A stretch of DNA of 64,000 nt from Comamonas odontotermitis (GCF_020080045.1 NZ_CP083451.1:2294001-2358000), one strand, 5' to 3'. Numbered from the stretch's first letter, positions 1 to 8,565 are shown. Numbers and translations: made by a program. Notes: a model not told the origin generated them from the sequence alone.

Positions 1-1
1 G

Positions 2-526
2 TCGACGCTGATGGCCTATGAGATCACGCGCGACTTTCCGCTGCAGGATCTGGAAATCGAGACGCCCATGGAGAAGATGGTCGGCAAAGTGATCGACGGC
101 AAGAAGTTGGCCCTGGTGTCCATCCTGCGCGCAGGCAACGGTTTTCTGGACGGCATGCTGAACGTGGTGCCGGGCGCGCGCATCGGCCACATCGGCCTGT
201 ACCGCGACCCGCAGACGCTGCAACCGGTCGAGTACTACTTCAAGATGCCCGACAACATGGGCGAGCGCGATGTGATCGTGGTGGACCCGATGCTGGCAAC
301 GGGTAATTCGGCCGCTGCAGCCGTGCAGCAACTCAAGGACAAGTGCCAGCCCAAGTCCATCAAGTTCATGTGCCTGCTGGCCGCCCCCGAAGGCATTGCC
401 ACCCTGCAGAAGGCGCACCCCGATGTGCCCATCTTCACGGCCGCCGTGGACCGCGAGCTCAACGACCACGGCTACATCCTTCCTGGCCTGGGCGACGCTG
501 GCGACCGCATTTTCGGCACCAAGTAA
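2..526 (+). CDS. upp: Uracil phosphoribosyltransferase, C-terminal part
   Basis: Salvages uracil to UMP with PRPP in the cytoplasm. The open frame runs in from the window edge; about 174 of the usual 208-210 residues are present, so the N-terminus lies outside the window. The PRPP-binding loop ([11 protein letters not shown]), the motif [15 protein letters not shown] and the conserved C-terminus [19 protein letters not shown] are all visible and match bacterial Upp closely. The ATG at position 11 is an internal methionine, not the true start. It converges on the protease gene that follows. Confidence 0.95.
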   Translation, partial: STLMAYEITRDFPLQDLEIETPMEKMVGKVIDGKKLALVSILRAGNGFLDGMLNVVPGARIGHIGLYRDPQTLQPVEYYFKMPDNMGERDVIVVDPMLATGNSAAAAVQQLKDKCQPKSIKFMCLLAAPEGIATLQKAHPDVPIFTAAVDRELNDHGYILPGLGDAGDRIFGTK

Positions 527-535
527 CGAAAAGCT

Positions 536-580
536 GCCTCGGCAGGCCGCGTCCGCGCTGGAAGCCCGGGCGCTTTTTTT
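536..580 (+). terminator. Possible terminator after upp
   Basis: Ten bases past the upp stop a short hairpin (CTGCC/GGCAG) is followed by a second GC-rich inverted repeat (GCGC/GCGC) that ends in seven T residues. The stems are short, so this is a plausible but not strong Rho-independent terminator. Confidence 0.45.
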
Positions 581-724
581 GCATCCACCCGGCCCAAAAC
601 CGGCTTGCACGCCTTCGAATGCTACTCGGTTGCTATTTTGCGGCGATTTATTTGCTATTTAATAGATAGCAAATGGCACATACCAGAAAAGCGCTGCAAT
701 GCGTTTTTGCCAGTGCACCACTGA

Positions 725-1444
725 TCAATCGGTTTCCCGCGCCCGCAGCACCATGGTGTTGCCTGCCATGCTGACATCGAAGTAGCGCAGAAAGTTCTGG
801 CCCAGCAGCGCATCCTTGTCGCTCTCACCCGTGTAGCCGGTGCCAACCCGCAGGTTGTTGACGGCAAACGGGCCGACTTCAATGCGCTCGGCCCTGCGCA
901 TGGTGCCTTCGCGCACACCATTGGCCGTCTGGAACTGCATGGGTACGCCTTCGGGCAACTGGGCGCGTTCGGCCACCTTGTCGGTGATGCTGATGATGCT
1001 CGCCCCGGTATCGACCATGAACTGCACCGGCACGCCGTTGACGGCACCGCCCACACGGAAGTGCCCGTCCCGGTCACGTGGTATCTCCAGCACACCGTGG
1101 GCCAGCACTTTGCCTTCGGCGGGCTTGCGGTACGCATCGGTCGCCAGATAGATCACCAGCGTCACCGCCGCCCAGCCGCCCAGCAGCAGCCAGGTGGTGC
1201 GGCGCGTGGGCGCTGGCGGGCCGCCATTCGGTGAAGATTTGCGTGGCGCGCCCGGCGGGGCTGCAGGCGGGTATGCGGGCGGCCACGCTGGTGGTTGTGT
1301 TGGGGGCGCAGAAGATTGTGAGGCAGGCGAAGGCGCCTGCCATGGTGCTGGCGGCGGCGAAGCGGTTGCGGGCGGCTCGGCGGACAGGTTGGCATCCGGC
1401 GTGGCAGGAGCGGGGTGGGGGTTTTGGGTGCGAAGTCGGCTCAT
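725..1444 (-). CDS. Membrane-anchored retropepsin-like aspartic protease (clan AA, TIGR02281 type)
   Basis: A 239-residue protein. The first 80 residues are rich in Pro and Ala and probably disordered. One membrane segment follows at about 84-102 (TTWLLLGGWAAVTLVIYLA). The aspartic protease domain spans about 115-239, with the catalytic motif FMVDTGAS at 143-149 and the conserved DALLGQNFLRYFDV near 211-224. Like retropepsins it would need to dimerise, since only one DTG is present. The domain should face the periplasm, but the substrate is unknown. The start is the ATG that keeps the whole Pro-rich tail; a later start would also keep the membrane segment. The gene converges on upp. Confidence 0.8.
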   Translation of the reverse strand: MSRLRTQNPHPAPATPDANLSAEPPATASPPPAPWQAPSPASQSSAPPTQPPAWPPAYPPAAPPGAPRKSSPNGGPPAPTRRTTWLLLGGWAAVTLVIYLATDAYRKPAEGKVLAHGVLEIPRDRDGHFRVGGAVNGVPVQFMVDTGASIISITDKVAERAQLPEGVPMQFQTANGVREGTMRRAERIEVGPFAVNNLRVGTGYTGESDKDALLGQNFLRYFDVSMAGNTMVLRARETD

Positions 1445-1785
1445 GGATCAGCTTCAGAACCTACCCAAACAGAAATGCAGCAGATGCACCTCCACGGGGC
1501 CAGCGCATTCGCCTGCGCCCGGTTTGCGTAAGTCGCGGTTTTTTGCCAACGCACACAGAGGATGCGCCAGCCGGTGACAGAGCTTGAATCATACCGATAC
1601 CACAGGCATGCGCAGCGCCCTGGTGTGCGGCGGCCCAAACCGGGAGTGTTTGCCCCCTGGCAGACGCCACCACAGGTGACAGCCTCCTTGCACCGGCATG
1701 CAGCGCGCTGCGTTAGGATGGCCGCCTTTGCATTCGTCCGTCCATTGCGATCACACGGCCTTGCCGTCAACCGCCCTGCTGCCCC
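1445..1785. other. Intergenic region between divergent genes
   Basis: About 340 bases separate the leftward protease from the rightward Bug protein. No supported gene, RNA or clear hairpin is seen here. It should hold the divergent promoters, but no confident -35/-10 pair was found. Confidence 0.4.
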
Positions 1786-2778
1786 ATGACCCCTACCCGC
1801 CGCCACCTGCTCCAAGGACTTGCCAGCCTGGCCAGCGCCTGTGCACTGCCCCTGTCCCTGACCCGCGCACATGCTGCCGATACCGTCTGGCCCAGCAGAC
1901 CGCTGCGCTTTGTGGTGGGCTACCCGGCGGGCTCCTCACCCGACATGCAGGCGCGCATGATCGCCCAGCCGCTGGCGCAGATCCTGGGCCAACCGGTTGT
2001 GGTCGACAACAAGCCCGGCGCCAGCGGCAATATCGGAGCAGACCAGGTGGCCCGCGCCACCGATGACCATACCTTCGGCATCATCGGCAACGGCCCGCTG
2101 ACATCATCACAAGCGCTGTACTCCAGGCTGCCCTACAACCCGGCCAAGGATTTTGCACCGCTGGCGCTGGTTGGCGTATCACCGCTGGCCTGGGTGGTGC
2201 CTGCTGCGGCAGGCACTTCTGCCGATAAGGCGCTGGCGAGCTTGCGCAAAAAAGGCAAGGCCGCCAGCTATGGCTCCACCGGCCTGGGGTCAGGCGGCCA
2301 CCTGGGCATGGAACTGCTCAAGGATGCCCTGCACTTTGAAGCGCTGCATGTGCCCTTTACTGGCGCGCCGGGCGTGGTGTCCGCCCTGCTTGGCGGTCAG
2401 CTCGATTGCGCACTACTGCCCATCTCGTCCGTCCTGCCCCTGGTGCAGAACGGCAAGCTCACGGCGCTGGCCGTGACATCGACCCAGCGCACCAGCCTGA
2501 TGCCGGACACGCCTTCCATGCGCGAGATCGGCGCCAAGGATGTGAACATCGAGGTGTGGAACGCGCTGATGGCCCCCGCAGGCATGCACGCGGCGGTGCA
2601 AGGCCCGTTGAGCGACGCGCTGGTCAAGGTGCTGAGCAGCGCGGAAATCAAGGAGCAGCTGTTGCGCCAGGCCTGGACCCTGGACGATCCCTCGCCCGTT
2701 CGGCTTTCGCAGCGCATTGCAGCCGACCGCAAGATGTACAACGAGCTGATTGCTCGCAAGAAACTGCAGCTCGAGTGA
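1786..2778 (+). CDS. Bug/TctC-family periplasmic solute-binding protein
   Basis: A 330-residue protein of the Bordetella-uptake-gene (TctC) family, which binds carboxylates in the periplasm. The N-terminus MTPTRRHLLQGLASLASACALP has a twin-arginine and a hydrophobic stretch ending at AHAA, so export by Tat is likely. Family motifs include the early RPLRFVVGYPAGSSPD, the KPGASGNIGADQVARA segment and HVPFTGAPGVVSALLGGQLD. No TctA/TctB membrane genes lie nearby; this is usual for the many orphan Bug proteins in Comamonadaceae and Bordetella. The ligand cannot be read from the sequence. Confidence 0.88.
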   Translation: MTPTRRHLLQGLASLASACALPLSLTRAHAADTVWPSRPLRFVVGYPAGSSPDMQARMIAQPLAQILGQPVVVDNKPGASGNIGADQVARATDDHTFGIIGNGPLTSSQALYSRLPYNPAKDFAPLALVGVSPLAWVVPAAAGTSADKALASLRKKGKAASYGSTGLGSGGHLGMELLKDALHFEALHVPFTGAPGVVSALLGGQLDCALLPISSVLPLVQNGKLTALAVTSTQRTSLMPDTPSMREIGAKDVNIEVWNALMAPAGMHAAVQGPLSDALVKVLSSAEIKEQLLRQAWTLDDPSPVRLSQRIAADRKMYNELIARKKLQLE

Positions 2779-2904
2779 GTTGCTTGTCCTGGGTCAATAC
2801 ACCCTGTGGTCTGGCAGACATTGGCTGCCGCCTAAAGATTCAGACGCTGGGGTGGTCGATAGTGGCCGCAATGCGTGGCGGCAATACAGCGGCAGCAGTG
2901 TCTG

Positions 2905-3912
2905 TCAGCGCCGCACCTGCAGCGCGCCCGGGTTGACGATATTCGTCGGCCGGCCCTTGATGTAGTTGATCACGTTGTCAAACGCTGCGCCAAAGTACAT
3001 CTCGTAGCTGTCCAGCTCCACATAGCCGATGTGGGGCGTGCAGATGCAGTTCTCCAGCCGCAGCAGTGCATGACCCTGCAAGGTGGGCTCGCTCTCGAAT
3101 ACGTCCACGGCTGCAATACCCGGGCGGCCCCGGTTGAGCCCCGCGATCAAGGCATCGGGTTGCACCAGTTCGGCCCGCGAGGTGTTCACAAAGGTGGCGG
3201 TCGGCTTCATCATCGACAGGTCGTCAAAGCTGATGCAGCCGCGTGTCTGGTCGTTGAGCCGCAGGTGGACCGAGAGCACATCGCTGGCAGCAAAAAAAGC
3301 CTGTTTGCTGGGGGCGACCTTGTGCCCGTCAGACAGGGCGCGCGCACGCGAATTGTCACTGCCCCAGACCAACACCTCCATGCCGAAGGCCTTGCCATAA
3401 CCAGCCACCATCTGGCCGATCTTGCCGTAGCCCCAGATACCCAGGGTGCGGCCGCGCAACACCGTGCCCAGGCCAAAATTGGGCGGCATGTTGGCCGCCT
3501 TGAAACCCGACTGCTGCCAGGCACCATGCTTGAGGTTGGCTATGTACTGCGGCAACCTGCGCGCGGCCGACATGATGAGCGCCCAGGTCAATTCCGCAGG
3601 AGCAACGGGAGAGCCCACACCTTCAGCCACAGCCACACCGCGCTCGGTGCAGGCTGTCAGGTCAATGTGCGAACCGACCCGGCCAGTCTGCGCAATCATC
3701 TTGAGGCGAGGAAGCTTTTCCAGCAGCAGGCGGTTGATGTGGGTGCGCTCGCGGATCAACACGATGATGTCGGCATCACGCAGCCGTACCGACAGCTGGC
3801 CCAGGCCCTTGACGGTATTGGTGTAGACCTTGGCTGAATAGTCATCCAGGCGCGATGCGCACTGCAGCTTGCGCACTGCATCCTGATAATCGTCCAAGAT
3901 CACAATATTCAT
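2905..3912 (-). CDS. D-2-hydroxyacid dehydrogenase family protein
   Basis: A 335-residue NAD(P)-dependent enzyme of the D-isomer 2-hydroxyacid dehydrogenase family (phosphoglycerate/glyoxylate reductase type). The Rossmann motif GYGKIG is at 161-166. The catalytic triad of the family is present: Arg246 in NTSRAEL, Glu275 in FESEP and His294 in CTPHIGY. Length is normal for single-subunit members without a regulatory ACT domain. It converges on the Bug gene. The physiological 2-oxoacid is not evident. Confidence 0.87.
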   Translation of the reverse strand: MNIVILDDYQDAVRKLQCASRLDDYSAKVYTNTVKGLGQLSVRLRDADIIVLIRERTHINRLLLEKLPRLKMIAQTGRVGSHIDLTACTERGVAVAEGVGSPVAPAELTWALIMSAARRLPQYIANLKHGAWQQSGFKAANMPPNFGLGTVLRGRTLGIWGYGKIGQMVAGYGKAFGMEVLVWGSDNSRARALSDGHKVAPSKQAFFAASDVLSVHLRLNDQTRGCISFDDLSMMKPTATFVNTSRAELVQPDALIAGLNRGRPGIAAVDVFESEPTLQGHALLRLENCICTPHIGYVELDSYEMYFGAAFDNVINYIKGRPTNIVNPGALQVRR

Positions 3913-4401
3913 ACGAAGACCATTTTTCCTCGAACGCTACATCCAGTCAAAGCAGGCCCTTGGGCTGCGAACTGTGATGCACCCATCTGCCGACGCCATG
4001 ACTGGGCACCCTGGCCATTTGGCTTCATGGCAAAAACAATTCTTTGCACAGCGCCTGCGACCTCATAAGCTATGAACATCATAGCATCTATCCATGCAAA
4101 AAAGCCACCGTGGCTTTGGGCGGCGGATAAATACCCATCGCGTATCAACCATGCGCTTGAGAAAGAATCGTCGATTGTTCGACAATTCCGTCATCGCGCC
4201 GTCATGCTGCCGCGTTGTAGCGAAACACGCACCTGTCCTGCGCAGCTGTTGCTTTCGCCACCAAAGCCTACCGCTTTACATGGTGCAACGCTAGCAACTG
4301 CATGTACTTGGCGCTATAACTATTGCTCCACATCTGCTTTGTTGGTTGATACCATCATGACGAAACCGGCTGTCCGCTCCCGCAACTGTTGCTCCAAACA
4401 T
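3913..4401. other. Intergenic region upstream of chaC-like gene
   Basis: Roughly 490 bases with no supported gene. An open frame upstream of the ChaC-like domain is readable from 4072 but shows no family similarity and is best treated as non-coding leader. TAGC/GCTA-rich fragments near 4068-4090 and 4305-4330 look like worn pieces of the Comamonadaceae intergenic repeat described at 8494-8553. Confidence 0.4.
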
Positions 4402-4968
4402 ATGTTCGAAAGAACCATGGAGGAATGGGGAGGCGAACAGGATCTATGGGTATTTGCCTATGGCTCACTGATCTGGCGTCCGGAATTCGAGTTTCTGGAA
4501 TGTCGCCACGCGCGCGTGTACGGCTGGCATCGCGCGCTCAAGATGTGGAGCCACATCAATCGCGGCACGCCAGAGTGCCCTGGCCTCGTGTTCGGCATGT
4601 TCTCGGGAGGCAGCTGCCGGGGCATGGCCTTTCGCATCGCGCGCCACCATGTACCGGAAATGATGCCGCGCCTGTGGCAACGCGAAATGGCTGCCGATGC
4701 CTACGATCCCAAGTGGCTCGATTGCCAGACCGAGAACGGCAATGTGAAGGCGCTGGCTTTTACCCTGTCAAAAACCAGCCCACGTTGCACGGGTACCCTG
4801 TGCGAGGATGACTACCGCCGCATCTTTGCCCAATCGTGCGGCATCTACGGCACCACCCTCGACTATGCCCAGTCCACCTTCACTGCGCTGCTGCAGCAAG
4901 GCATCCATGACCGGGCCCTGGAGCGCTTGCTTCAACTCTCGGCGGAAGCTGCTGCACCCCACGCCTGA
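4402..4968 (+). CDS. Gamma-glutamylcyclotransferase, ChaC-like
   Basis: About 188 residues. ChaC-type enzymes release 5-oxoproline from glutathione or gamma-glutamyl peptides in the cytoplasm. The family signature WVFAYGSLIWRP is at residues 15-26. The QREM motif after AFRIARHHV occupies the place of the catalytic Glu region (yLdyREk) of ChaC proteins. The ATG at 4402 was chosen because the domain starts almost at once; ATGs at 4357 and 4417 are also possible, and the open frame extends upstream to 4072. A strong terminator follows. Confidence 0.82.
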   Translation: MFERTMEEWGGEQDLWVFAYGSLIWRPEFEFLECRHARVYGWHRALKMWSHINRGTPECPGLVFGMFSGGSCRGMAFRIARHHVPEMMPRLWQREMAADAYDPKWLDCQTENGNVKALAFTLSKTSPRCTGTLCEDDYRRIFAQSCGIYGTTLDYAQSTFTALLQQGIHDRALERLLQLSAEAAAPHA

Positions 4969-4993
4969 GCGCCCAACACATCCACTTTCCCCA

Positions 4994-5019
4994 GCCTGCC
5001 TCCCTGGCAGGCTTTTTTT
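4994..5019 (+). terminator. Rho-independent terminator after chaC-like gene
   Basis: A perfect 7-bp stem (GCCTGCC / GGCAGGC) with a 5-base loop is followed directly by seven T residues, 25 bases past the stop codon. Confidence 0.9.
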
Positions 5020-5125
5020 ACTCCCCAAAACAAACACCCTGCGCCTGACTGCAATGCTTGCAGTGCCAGGCCACAGGGTGGTCATGGGGTTTCCAGGTCA
5101 AAGGGTTGGAGCCCTGACGTAAGCA

Positions 5126-5146
5126 ACGGCTCCCTGGAGGAGCCGT
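5126..5146 (-). terminator. Hairpin downstream of the 24-codon ORF
   Basis: A perfect 8-bp stem (ACGGCTCC / GGAGCCGT) with a 5-base loop. Read leftward it lies 43 bases after the stop of the small ORF at 5190-5264. No T-run follows on either strand, so termination is uncertain; it could be a 3'-end stabilising stem. Confidence 0.35.
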
Positions 5147-5189
5147 TTGCCGAGGTTACAGCCCTTGGGCCATAACAGGAATAATGGGT

Positions 5190-5264
5190 TTACAGCGATG
5201 CCGGTGCGCGCTTGCGATCACGTTCGTCTTCTGGCCAGATGCTGAAAACAGTGGTGGGGGTCAT
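5190..5264 (-). CDS. Candidate 24-residue small protein or leader peptide
   Basis: The reading frame MTPTTVFSIWPEDERDRKR, ending in APASL, is preceded by a near-ideal Shine-Dalgarno (TAGGAGATTTCTGAC then ATG). It is followed by the 8-bp hairpin at 5126-5146. It sits alone between thiD and the chaC-like gene, with an AT-rich stretch upstream that could carry a promoter. The peptide is charged in the middle, has no signal peptide, and I do not recognise it. Ribosome-binding site plus codon content argue for translation; the short length argues for caution. Confidence 0.4.
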   Translation of the reverse strand: MTPTTVFSIWPEDERDRKRAPASL

Positions 5265-5624
5265 GTCAGAAATCTCCTAAAGATGAAACTACAACGGGCC
5301 GCGCACGAAGCAGGTTGACAGTGACTTGCACGTAAATTGATATTTACAAAATGTTTACACTTTATGTTTTTACCGGTATTTAATTTGGACAATTGATCAA
5401 CAATCCGTTACTGGAACGGAGAGAAATTTCCAAAATTATTCTTCCATATCAGCGTCTTATTCAAAAAACTTAAAAAGTAACTTAATCTATCAAACCAGAG
5501 GCTATCAAGCCGCCAAAGTCTCCGAATTGATGAAAAATTACCAAATTTTCAGTCAATTAGACGAGAAATTTTAATATTAGTGGTCCAAATAACCAAATCA
5601 ACGATCGTTTCGACAATCACATCT
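5265..5624. other. AT-rich intergenic segment
   Basis: About 360 bases, markedly richer in A+T than the flanks, with no supported gene. It most likely holds the promoter of the leftward small ORF and the 3' end of the thiD transcript. Confidence 0.4.
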
Positions 5625-6488
5625 TCATACCCCACTTCGAACGACCACTTGTGCCTGGGGCTGCCAGCCATGGTTCAGTGGGCCGTGGCCCTGGCCGGTA
5701 TGCACGTCGGCGCCGGCTGCAATGGCACCCAGGATGTACTGGCGGCCACGCTGTACGGCATCCGGCAGCGTATGGCCCAGAGCCAGCTGGCAGGCAATGG
5801 CGGATGACAGGGTGCAACCCGTGCCATGGCCATTGTGGGTGTGGATGCGGGGTGAAGCCAGGCGCAGGCGCGTGCCATCGGCCATGGCCAGCAAGTCCAC
5901 CACTTCCTCGCCGGGAAGGTGCCCTCCTTTGACCAGCACCGCCTTGGCTCCCATGGCCAGCAGATCCTGGGCGGCGCGCTCCAGCTCGTCTGCCCCCTGG
6001 ATGGTGCGACCCAGCAGCAAGCCTGCCTCATCCAGGTTGGGGGTGATCACCGCAGCGCGAGGAAAAAGCTGGTTCACCAGTTCGCCCACCGTCGCCTCGG
6101 CAATCAGGCGGTCGCCACTGGTGGCCACCATCACCGGGTCCAGCACCACATTGCGCAGCGCATACCGGTCAATGGCAGCAGCGACCACCTGAACCACCTC
6201 CGGCGCATGCAACATGCCGATCTTGACGGCGTCGGTGCCGATATCCTGCAGCACGGCGTCGAGCTGATCCTGCAAGAACTGGGGCGGCACTCCGTGAATG
6301 CCGCGCACGCCCTGGGTGTTCTGGGCCGTCAACGCCGTGATCGCCGTCATGCCGTAGCAGCCCAAGGCGCTCATGGTCTTCAGATCGGCCTGGATGCCTG
6401 CACCACCACCGCTGTCGGAGCCGGCAATCGACAGCACCCGGGCGTAGCGCGGCAAGGTGGCGGAAGCGTTGAGGTTCGAACGGGTCAT
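5625..6488 (-). CDS. thiD: Hydroxymethylpyrimidine/phosphomethylpyrimidine kinase
   Basis: Phosphorylates HMP and HMP-P to HMP-PP, the pyrimidine half of thiamine. The substrate motif SIAGSDSGGGAGIQADLK lies near the N-terminus, the DPVMVATSGDRL segment in the middle, and the ribokinase-type anion-hole motif GHGTGCT near residue 225. About 287 residues, slightly longer than E. coli ThiD (266) because of a C-terminal extension. The ATG at 6488 is preferred over a TTG six codons upstream. It is read away from the thiOSGE operon, with a MITE-like element inserted between the two. Confidence 0.92.
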   Translation of the reverse strand: MTRSNLNASATLPRYARVLSIAGSDSGGGAGIQADLKTMSALGCYGMTAITALTAQNTQGVRGIHGVPPQFLQDQLDAVLQDIGTDAVKIGMLHAPEVVQVVAAAIDRYALRNVVLDPVMVATSGDRLIAEATVGELVNQLFPRAAVITPNLDEAGLLLGRTIQGADELERAAQDLLAMGAKAVLVKGGHLPGEEVVDLLAMADGTRLRLASPRIHTHNGHGTGCTLSSAIACQLALGHTLPDAVQRGRQYILGAIAAGADVHTGQGHGPLNHGWQPQAQVVVRSGV

Positions 6489-6599
6489 GGCAGGTATCCA
6501 AAACAAAGGCCGGGCAACACAGGCCCGGCGCGCGGAAATTATCCACGATTGCAGGTGCGGCTTGATGCTGTGCGGGCCGCTGCCCCAGGCGCTGTGCTA

Positions 6600-6884
6600 T
6601 TAGAACGTGTTTACGATCTCTACGCAGCCGCGTTGGAGTGCAATCGGGATGAGTTCGAAGCGATGGGTCGCAGCTTGCACCAGGGTGCAAGCAAGGGCCA
6701 GCGCGCAGAAATCGCCCGATTTCACTCCAACCCGGAGGGACAGCGATTTTGGGGGCGCCCGGCTAGGGGCGGTCTGCGTCGTTGCAGCACTTGCCAATAG
6801 CTGGCTATTGGCTGCGCACTGCGCCTAGCATCCCATCCCGCAAAATCACTGTCGCGGCGCGAGGAGATCGTAAACAGGTTCTAA
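6600..6884 (+). mobile_element. MITE-like element, copy 1 (285 bp)
   Basis: Starts TTAGAACGTGTTTACGATCTC and ends with the inverted copy of that sequence with one mismatch, giving 21-bp terminal inverted repeats. The interior is nearly identical to the element at 13992-14300, in the same orientation, but lacks roughly 25 bases near the right end. An internal perfect inverted repeat (GCCAATAGC/GCTATTGGC) is present in both copies. It is too short for a transposase, and the frames crossing it have no family match. TA dinucleotides flank the GAACG...GGTTC core, as in IS630- or IS5-type insertions; that is an inference. Confidence 0.75.
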
Positions 6885-6896
6885 TACCCGCTTGAG

Positions 6897-6995
6897 ACGA
6901 AACAGGGGTGTCCCTGTGCATGCATCCTCGCATGTGCAGTGCGGCTGAGATCAGACCCTTTCACCCGATCCAGACCATGCTGGCGTGGGGAGTTT
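6897..6995 (+). promoter_or_regulatory. TPP riboswitch (THI element)
   Basis: The conserved thi-box elements appear in order: CAGGGGTGTCC, GGCTGAGATCAGACCCTT, CACCCGATCC and CTGGCGTGGGGAG. The aptamer lies about 75 bases before the thiO start and on the same strand, so it should repress thiOSGE when thiamine pyrophosphate is plentiful. The left edge of the aptamer is only about a dozen bases from the end of the MITE-like element. Confidence 0.95.
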
Positions 6996-7070
6996 TCGAC
7001 ACGGCTGCATCCGCTGTTTTGTCTGTTGCGTGCTGGGCGCTTTCTCCGGCCCGGGCGCCTATAGGCAAAC

Positions 7071-8174
7071 ATGACTTCTCACGCACTCATTCCCGCTCCT
7101 GCCCGCCTTGCCATCCTTGGCGGTGGCCTGCTCGGGCGTCTGTTGGCGCTTGTGCTCTCGGGCAAGGGCTATTCCATCGATCTGTATGACCGTGGCGGCC
7201 CGCAGGCCGAGCATGCAGCCGCACATGTGGCCGCTGCCATGCTCGCCCCGCTGGCCGAGTCGGCAGTTACCGAGCACGGTGTCGTGCGCATGGGCCAGTA
7301 CGGCCTTGCGCGCTGGCCGCAGTTGATTGCCCAGTTGGCCGATCCTGTGTTCATTCAGCAAGCCGGAACCATGGTGGTCTGGCACCGGCAGGATGCGGCG
7401 GAGGCCCAGCGCTTTCGCGGCATTCTGGAGCGCACCCAGGCGGCCATTGCGGAGCTGCCCCCTTTGCAGGCGCTGGATCGCTCCGCCCTGCAGGCGCTCG
7501 AACCGGCACTGGCCTCGCATTTTCAACAAGGCTATTACCTGCCTGGCGAAGGCCAGCTGGACAATCGCCAGTTGCTGGCTGCCCTGGTGCCCGCGTTGCA
7601 GGCGGGCGGCGTGCGCCTGCATTGGCATACGCCCCGCGAGGTAAGCGACTTTGTCCCGGGCGAGGCCGGCCAGCCCGATTGGCTGATCGACACCCGGGGC
7701 CTTGGCGCCAAACCACAGTGGAGCACGCTGCGCGGCGTACGCGGCGAAGTGGTGCGCGTGCACGCCCCCGAGGTGAGCCTGAGCCGCCCTACGCGCCTGA
7801 TGCACCCGCGCTACCCGATCTACATCGCCCCCAAGCAGAACCATCTGTTCGTGATCGGCGCGACTGAGATTGAATCGGACGATATGTCGCCCGCAAGCGT
7901 CCGCTCGGCGATGGAGTTGCTCTCTGCGGCCTACACCGTGCATAGCGGTTTTGCCGAGGCGCGCATTCTGGAGATCGGCGTGCAGTGCCGCCCCGCCCTG
8001 CCCGACAACCTGCCCGCCATACGGCAGACCCGGCCGCGTGTACTGGAAGTCAATGGCCTGTACCGCCACGGCTTCATGATCTCTCCTGCGGTGCTCGACT
8101 GTGCCGTGCAGGTGGTGGAAACCGGTGGCTCGCCGCTGGCGGCACAGTTCGGTCTGGCCGTCAGCCTGCTCTGA
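7071..8174 (+). CDS. thiO: Glycine oxidase, FAD-dependent (thiazole branch)
   Basis: Oxidises glycine with O2 to the dehydroglycine used by ThiG, replacing the radical enzyme ThiH in aerobes. The protein has 367 residues; the dinucleotide fold is near the N-terminus (LAILGGGLLGRLLALVLS). DAO-family features include the AAAMLAPLAE segment around 54-63 and the C-terminal VNGLYRHGFMISPAVLD, which matches GlyOx/ThiO flavin-binding ends. First gene of the operon behind the TPP riboswitch, followed by thiS. Confidence 0.9.
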   Translation: MTSHALIPAPARLAILGGGLLGRLLALVLSGKGYSIDLYDRGGPQAEHAAAHVAAAMLAPLAESAVTEHGVVRMGQYGLARWPQLIAQLADPVFIQQAGTMVVWHRQDAAEAQRFRGILERTQAAIAELPPLQALDRSALQALEPALASHFQQGYYLPGEGQLDNRQLLAALVPALQAGGVRLHWHTPREVSDFVPGEAGQPDWLIDTRGLGAKPQWSTLRGVRGEVVRVHAPEVSLSRPTRLMHPRYPIYIAPKQNHLFVIGATEIESDDMSPASVRSAMELLSAAYTVHSGFAEARILEIGVQCRPALPDNLPAIRQTRPRVLEVNGLYRHGFMISPAVLDCAVQVVETGGSPLAAQFGLAVSLL

Positions 8175-8214
8175 AAACCTGTTTTCACCCTCTATGATGG
8201 GCACTTCAACCGAT

Positions 8215-8418
8215 ATGACGATGCAAATCCTTTTGAACAACCAGGCCACCGAGCTGCCCGCCCATGCCACCGTAGCCCAGGCACTGGCCCAATTGCAGCC
8301 GCAACCACCTTTTGCCGTGGCGGTGAACACCGAGTTCGTGCCCAAGGCGCTTTACGAGAGCCGGGTACTCCAGGCCAATGACAAGGTCGAGGTGATCTCG
8401 CCGGTCACTGGCGGCTGA
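8215..8418 (+). CDS. thiS: Sulfur carrier protein ThiS
   Basis: A 67-residue ubiquitin-like protein that carries sulfur as a C-terminal thiocarboxylate to ThiG. It ends with the diagnostic Gly-Gly (ISPVTGG) immediately before the stop. The beta-grasp pattern MQILLNN...TVAQALAQL...FAVAVNTEFVPK is typical. ATGs at 8194, 8215 and 8221 are all possible; 8215 or 8221 gives the usual length. The 147-base gap to thiG holds an intergenic repeat. Confidence 0.92.
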   Translation: MTMQILLNNQATELPAHATVAQALAQLQPQPPFAVAVNTEFVPKALYESRVLQANDKVEVISPVTGG

Positions 8419-8493
8419 CAACCACATGAACGGCGCCCGCTGTGCTGTGAAAACACGCCCAGGATTCCGCGTGTCAGTGCCTTCCTGCAGATT

Positions 8494-8553
8494 TGCTCTA
8501 TTTTTGATAGCTATCTGCGCGCTCCAGTTGAGCGCTGATGGCCATTTTTTTAC
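8494..8553 (+). repeat. Comamonadaceae-type intergenic hairpin repeat
   Basis: TTGCTCTATTTTTGATAGC is followed by TATCTGCGC, a second stem (GCGCTC-CAGTT-GAGCGC, 8519-8535), then GATGGCC and a T-rich end. The core GATAGCTATC (8506-8515) is a perfect palindrome. A second copy in reverse orientation lies at 12749-12815, and weaker pieces occur near 625-675 and 12425-12525. The pattern is familiar from Comamonadaceae intergenic regions. Inside the operon it could act as an attenuator or RNA-processing site. Confidence 0.5.
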
Positions 8554-8565
8554 CAATTTCTAGCC

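Noticed and set aside
4072..4401. N-terminal extension of the ChaC-like protein
   Set aside because: The 110 extra residues show no conservation with ChaC proteins and are rich in rare residues such as Cys and Trp; the domain begins right after the ATG at 4402.
6600..6800. Protein-coding frames within the MITE-like elements
   Set aside because: Several overlapping frames on both strands are open only because of high GC; none is kept in full between the two copies because of the internal length difference, and none has a ribosome-binding site.
7059..8345. 428-codon leftward open frame across thiO
   Set aside because: It lies antisense to thiO and thiS, both of which have strong family motifs and a riboswitch in the right direction; the leftward protein shows no family features.
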